From an uncultured Lachnospiraceae bacterium (lineage in GTDB: Bacteria; Bacillota; Clostridia; Lachnospirales; Lachnospiraceae), in NCBI GenBank assembly GCA_946533525.1, contig CAMNBW010000031.1, forward strand, positions 1 through 10,013: DNA of 10,013 nt, read 5' to 3'. The notes beneath the pieces were generated by a model, which searched no databases, was not told the DNA's origin, and worked only from the letters and a program-made list of their open reading frames with translations. Positions 8,201 to 10,013 of this stretch are shown one piece after another (position 1 is the first letter of the stretch; each line of letters opens with the position of its first letter). The translations under genes were made by a program, and so were the position numbers.

Positions 8201-8377
8201 GCTGTCCAGTCCGAAGAGGAAGAACAGTCTGCCGTCAAAGGCAGCCTTTCCGTAAATGTTTATTCCAATGGCTGCCGCCACGGTAACCAATACAAGCAGA
8301 AGCCGCCGGGTATAAATTTCCCCCATATAACGGAAAATTTTATTCAGCTCCTCCTTGCTAAAGCCCCACCCCCTCAT
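5231..8377 (-). CDS. Hybrid sensor histidine kinase: membrane sensor-HAMP-HisKA-HATPase-REC-HPt
   Basis: A 1048-residue membrane kinase carrying three phosphorelay stations. Residues about 24-175 contain some six hydrophobic segments. The first part, with LDSLGTIFAAA (57-67) and ENAIYGSLGHLMGA (90-103), resembles the S-component fold of ECF transporters. A cytosolic stretch follows, then a segment at about 230-252, a Gly/Pro-rich outside loop (253-331), a last segment (332-353) and a HAMP linker with the typical RPINRISEAM (360-369). HisKA carries His448 in SHEIRTP. The ATPase domain shows NILTNAVKYT (561-570), DTGIGI (597-602) and GTGLGMSI (627-634). REC has Asp704-Asp705, Asp748, Thr780 and Lys802. 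HPt has His912 in EVHALKSSARLIGA. About 70 helical residues (979-1048) follow the HPt. The architecture matches BarA/EvgS-type relays. The ATG lies 3 nt after the aminopeptidase stop, with a weak AAAGG site inside that gene's end, so coupling is likely. The signal sensed is unknown. Confidence 0.95.
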   Translation of the reverse strand: MRGWGFSKEELNKIFRYMGEIYTRRLLLVLVTVAAAIGINIYGKAAFDGRLFFLFGLDSLGTIFAAATCSYMPALLTVVTSHFVFGIIAENAIYGSLGHLMGAIAIAFMTRKRWLKSPRRILWMTLIYSGISGAINYCFIMATNGEVKDLSGMLMRFLGSLIPTAAMLFLTALFLNKAPKWLVMLYPNGFYYRLSFSDKKKGLGSEDIRELKKHRELNIPGLRKRSLSTKITILIIIVAAVLCCCAVTISNFLYSDLSNEYLDKILRSGPIANSLSADNIGPAGAGIGEGAPLSGNGIRPPGFGQAGEEGDDREPFRPFRRAFDIQGNLAFDFRLLILLSLVATFVSLIANVYAQYRIARPINRISEAMQSFAFGSEEDSEANAKKIHELNIHTGDEIEELYKALDKTSSDMNEYMKRVNDERQLEAELQIAKASSEAKSRFLSNMSHEIRTPINAVLGMDEMILRETEDPAIIEYATNLRDAGKTLLGLVNDILDFSKIEAGKLEIIPVEYDLSSVINDLVNMIFAKSQDKGLELIVDVDETMPHFLYGDEIRLKQVILNILTNAVKYTEEGSVRLKMGYEKTDDEHIDMKVSVRDTGIGIKEEDLKKLYSPFERIEEERNRTIEGTGLGMSIVKRLLSLMDSSLNVDSVYGEGSDFYFTVSQRVVNWAPIGNYTERLKEANSGKKKYREAFRAPEALILVVDDTPMNLTVIKGYLKKTLIQIDTAESGQETLNKVREKRYDCIFLDHRMPIMDGVETFRKMKTLEGNLNADTPVVALTANAISGARESYMAEGFTDYLSKPVDPIRLERLLMELLPEDRYETYEEEVKQDIGEADTGAKEAAAKEEEAADESGLPPVEGTDRQEALKASGSPEVLRQVMEQFARTIPTKAGLIRSLWEQGDIRNYTIEVHALKSSARLIGALELSGLARELEDAGNSGDLEKINAKTEALLYDYNAFKDRLSFLTGEPDGDGAEKEPIDEEKLKEGLEALKEVVGAFDFDSADMCVAELDKYSMPEDFKETFEELKLRLSEVDSDGVLEILKSYGV

Positions 8378-8380
8378 ATT

Positions 8381-9757
8381 TTATGCCTTTATAAATGCCT
8401 TGTAAGCCTTATAGCCCTCATATAAATCGGATTTTGATGTAACCTCCCAGGGCGCGTGCATGGAAAGCACCGCCATTCCGCAGTCGACTACCTCCATTCC
8501 GTAAAGCGCCATGATATAGGCAATGGTTCCGCCACCGCCCACATCGACCTTTCCGAGCTCCGCGGTCTGGTAGGCCACCTTATTTTTTTCCATGATATTT
8601 CTTACATATGCAAAGTACTCGGCACTTGCATCGTTGGAGCCGCTCTTTCCCCTGGCCCCGGTGTACTTGTTGAAAACTATGCCCTTGCCGAAAAAGGCCG
8701 CGTTCTTCTTGTCGAACTTATTGGCATAGAGGGGATCATAGGCCGCGGAAACGTCGCTTGAAAGCATCTTCGAATTTGCCAGCATACGCCTTAAGGTAAG
8801 CTCTGAATACTGTCCCATGGCATTTAATACCTCTGCGCAGGTATTCTCAAAGAACTTTGAGCGCATTCCCGTGGCTCCGACGCTTCCTATCTCTTCCTTA
8901 TCCACAAGGAGGCAGACCCCGGTGCGCCTTAAGGTCTTTACATCCAAAAAAGCCTTTAAGGATGCGTAAGAGCAGACCCTGTCGTCCTGCCCGTAGGCGA
9001 GTATCATCGAACGGTCCAACCCTAAGTCATGAGCCTTTCCCGCAGGAACCACTTCAATCTCGGCCGATTCGAAATCCCGCTCTTCGACTCCGTACTTATC
9101 CTTTATCAGCTTAATAATATTTTCCTTAACAGCCTCCTTGGCCTTGCCCTTTAAAGGCTCGCTTCCTATAAGGATGTCCAGGCTTTCACCCTCCACTACC
9201 TTATTGCCCTTCTTTTCCATCTGCTCGGCAGCCAGGTGGATTAACAGATCCGTTACACAAAAAACAGGGTCGTCATCATCCTCGCCTATATTTATATCTA
9301 TCTTTTCCCCATCGGGCTTTACGATGACTCCGTGAAGCGCAAGCGGAAGGGTTACCCACTGATATTTCTTGATACCGCCGTAATAATGGGTATCGAAATA
9401 TGCAAGCTCCTCCGACTCATATAAGGGGTTCTGCTTAAGGTCCATCCTCGGAGAATCGATATGCGCCCCGAGAATGTTGAGGCCCTCCTCCATCGGTTCG
9501 CTTCCTATATTAAAAAGTGCCACCGTCTTTTCCATGCAGACTGCATAGACCTTGTCGCCCTTTTTTAATCTTCTGTTTGAGCTGATTACATCTTCAAGGT
9601 TTACATAACCTGCCTTCTCGGCTGCTCCTATGCAGAGCTTCGCGCATTCACGCTCGGTCTTGCCCTCGTCCAAAAAGCTGCGATAACCCTTTGCCAGCTT
9701 CTCCAGCTCCTTGCGCTGGGCATCGGTATAGCTCAGCCATGTGTTCTTGATCTTCAT
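8381..9757 (-). CDS. M18 family metallo-aminopeptidase (aspartyl aminopeptidase type)
   Basis: 458 residues, the normal size for M18 peptidases, which remove N-terminal residues, often acidic ones, from peptides in the cytosol using two metal ions, and assemble as dodecamers. Motifs in order: GAHIDSPR with His99, YGQDDR with Asp258 (or 259), DKEEIGS with Glu288-Glu289, SSDVSAAYDP with Asp335, and SMHAPWE with His434. Together they supply the full ligand and catalytic set of the family. There is no signal peptide. The start is well supported by AGGAGG seven nt upstream. It is the first gene of the tight cluster with the kinase, receiver protein and lipoprotein. Its place there may be a housekeeping gene heading an operon, with no direct signalling role. 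The substrate preference cannot be read from the sequence. Confidence 0.95.
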   Translation of the reverse strand: MKIKNTWLSYTDAQRKELEKLAKGYRSFLDEGKTERECAKLCIGAAEKAGYVNLEDVISSNRRLKKGDKVYAVCMEKTVALFNIGSEPMEEGLNILGAHIDSPRMDLKQNPLYESEELAYFDTHYYGGIKKYQWVTLPLALHGVIVKPDGEKIDINIGEDDDDPVFCVTDLLIHLAAEQMEKKGNKVVEGESLDILIGSEPLKGKAKEAVKENIIKLIKDKYGVEERDFESAEIEVVPAGKAHDLGLDRSMILAYGQDDRVCSYASLKAFLDVKTLRRTGVCLLVDKEEIGSVGATGMRSKFFENTCAEVLNAMGQYSELTLRRMLANSKMLSSDVSAAYDPLYANKFDKKNAAFFGKGIVFNKYTGARGKSGSNDASAEYFAYVRNIMEKNKVAYQTAELGKVDVGGGGTIAYIMALYGMEVVDCGMAVLSMHAPWEVTSKSDLYEGYKAYKAFIKA

Positions 9758-9794
9758 AATAAATCCTCCTCGTGAATTATTGTCTATGTATGTA

Positions 9795-9933
9795 CGGCCT
9801 GGATTAAGCGCGCCTAAATCAGGGGCGTAAAAAACGCCGGTACTTAATCCGCGTCTTTTGCGGATTTAGTATCCGCTGCGTTTTTTCCCGAAGCGAGAGC
9901 GTCCCTGATTTAGGTGTCCTTATATCCAGGCCG
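9795..9933. repeat. 139-bp nested imperfect palindrome in the intergenic region
   Basis: The outermost arms are CGGCCTGGAT (9795-9804) and ATCCAGGCCG (9924-9933), perfect over 10 bp. TAAG/CTTA (9805-9808 with 9919-9922) continues the stem with one bulged base. CCTAAATCAGGG (9813-9824) pairs perfectly with CCCTGATTTAGG (9903-9914). Inside are AAAAAACGC/GCGTTTTTT (9829-9837 with 9878-9886), CGG/CCG, and an 11-of-12 bp stem (9841-9852 with 9860-9871) around a 7-nt loop. Left and right parts therefore fold as one long hairpin with short internal loops. It occupies most of the 191-nt gap between the right-edge gene and the aminopeptidase. I recognise no tRNA, known riboswitch or transposase, and no target-site duplication. 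It could be a small palindromic repeat element, a terminator with extended stem, or a structured leader. Confidence 0.85.
9829..9886. terminator. Likely bidirectional intrinsic terminator at the palindrome core
   Basis: A GC-containing stem (9835-9852 with 9860-9880) is flanked by six A on the left and six T on the right of the plus strand, so each strand gives a stem followed by a U-run. On the minus strand it would end the transcript of the gene stopping at 9949, with the U-run at 9829-9834. The stem has bulges at 9872 and 9876-9877 and one mismatch. Local alternatives such as GGCGT-A5-ACGCC (9824-9838) and GCGGAT-N5-ATCCGC (9860-9876) compete with it. Confidence 0.55.
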
Positions 9934-9948
9934 CTTCAGCCTAACCCA

Positions 9949-10013
9949 TTACCCGTCGATTCTCATTATCGTAGCAGGATCGATGTATTTGCCGTTATAC
10001 ATTATCTGATACG
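9949..10013 (-). CDS. C-terminal end of a gene continuing past the right edge, possibly an M23-type peptidase
   Basis: On the minus strand an open frame enters from the window edge and ends in TAA at 9949-9951. The 20 visible residues read YQIMYNGKYIDPATIMRIDG. The pattern Y-x-I-x-x-N-G-x-x-x-D-P resembles the tail of M23 (LytM/MepM-like) cell-wall endopeptidases, where an H-x-H-[FY]-[EQ] strand is followed by N-G-x-x-[VI]-[ND]-P. The His residues would lie outside the window, so the call cannot be confirmed. Its stop is 16 nt from the large palindrome, a reasonable place for a terminator. That a real gene ends here is moderately likely; the family is a guess. Confidence 0.45.
   Translation of the reverse strand, partial: YQIMYNGKYIDPATIMRIDG

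Noticed and set aside
8857..9114. Plus-strand open frame rich in Arg and Pro
   Set aside because: It is antisense to the aminopeptidase and its composition is that of a shadow frame.

Overview
The window looks like a Gram-positive, anaerobe-type Firmicutes chromosome, most likely class Clostridia and perhaps a Lachnospiraceae relative. The basis is a feoA-feoA-feoB iron operon of clostridial layout, strong AGGAGG-type ribosome binding sites, a lipobox lipoprotein of the RsiV/DUF3298 kind, and a large hybrid histidine kinase typical of these bacteria. Base composition is roughly balanced. The assignment to family level is inference. Every gene I can support lies on the minus strand, so transcription runs from high to low coordinates.

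Right edge to left edge: (1) 9949-10013 holds the last 20 codons of a gene that continues outside the window, possibly an M23-type peptidase. (2) 9758-9948 is an intergenic region dominated by a 139-bp nested palindrome (9795-9933) whose core looks like a bidirectional intrinsic terminator. (3) 2790-9757 is a tight four-gene cluster: an M18 aminopeptidase, a 1048-residue hybrid kinase (membrane sensor, HAMP, HisKA, HATPase, REC, HPt), a response-regulator-like protein with a degenerate plus a canonical receiver and no output domain, and a DUF3298/RsiV-like lipoprotein. Junctions are 3 nt, 9 nt and a 4-nt ATGA overlap, so co-transcription and translational coupling are very likely. (4) 2654-2789 is the feo control region, with a near-consensus promoter and two inverted repeats. 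(5) 1-2653 carries feoA (divergent copy), feoA (canonical copy) and feoB, the last truncated by the left window edge.

The Feo part is a ferrous iron importer: FeoB is the GTPase-coupled membrane permease and the two FeoA SH3-like proteins are its small cytosolic partners. A GTTAGC-N4-GCTAAC type dyad occurs upstream of each feoA and may be the target of an iron-responsive repressor. The kinase contains the first three phosphorelay stations (His448, Asp748, His912) and the adjacent receiver protein can supply the fourth (Asp196). The response of that relay is not visible, because the receiver protein has no DNA-binding or enzymatic output domain. The lipoprotein, translationally coupled to the receiver protein, could be an extracytoplasmic input or accessory factor of the same pathway. 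That functional link is inference from gene order.

Nothing here is a clearly new defence or mobile system. The most worthwhile items are the nested palindrome, the repeated dyad of the feo operon and the composition of the phosphorelay cluster.
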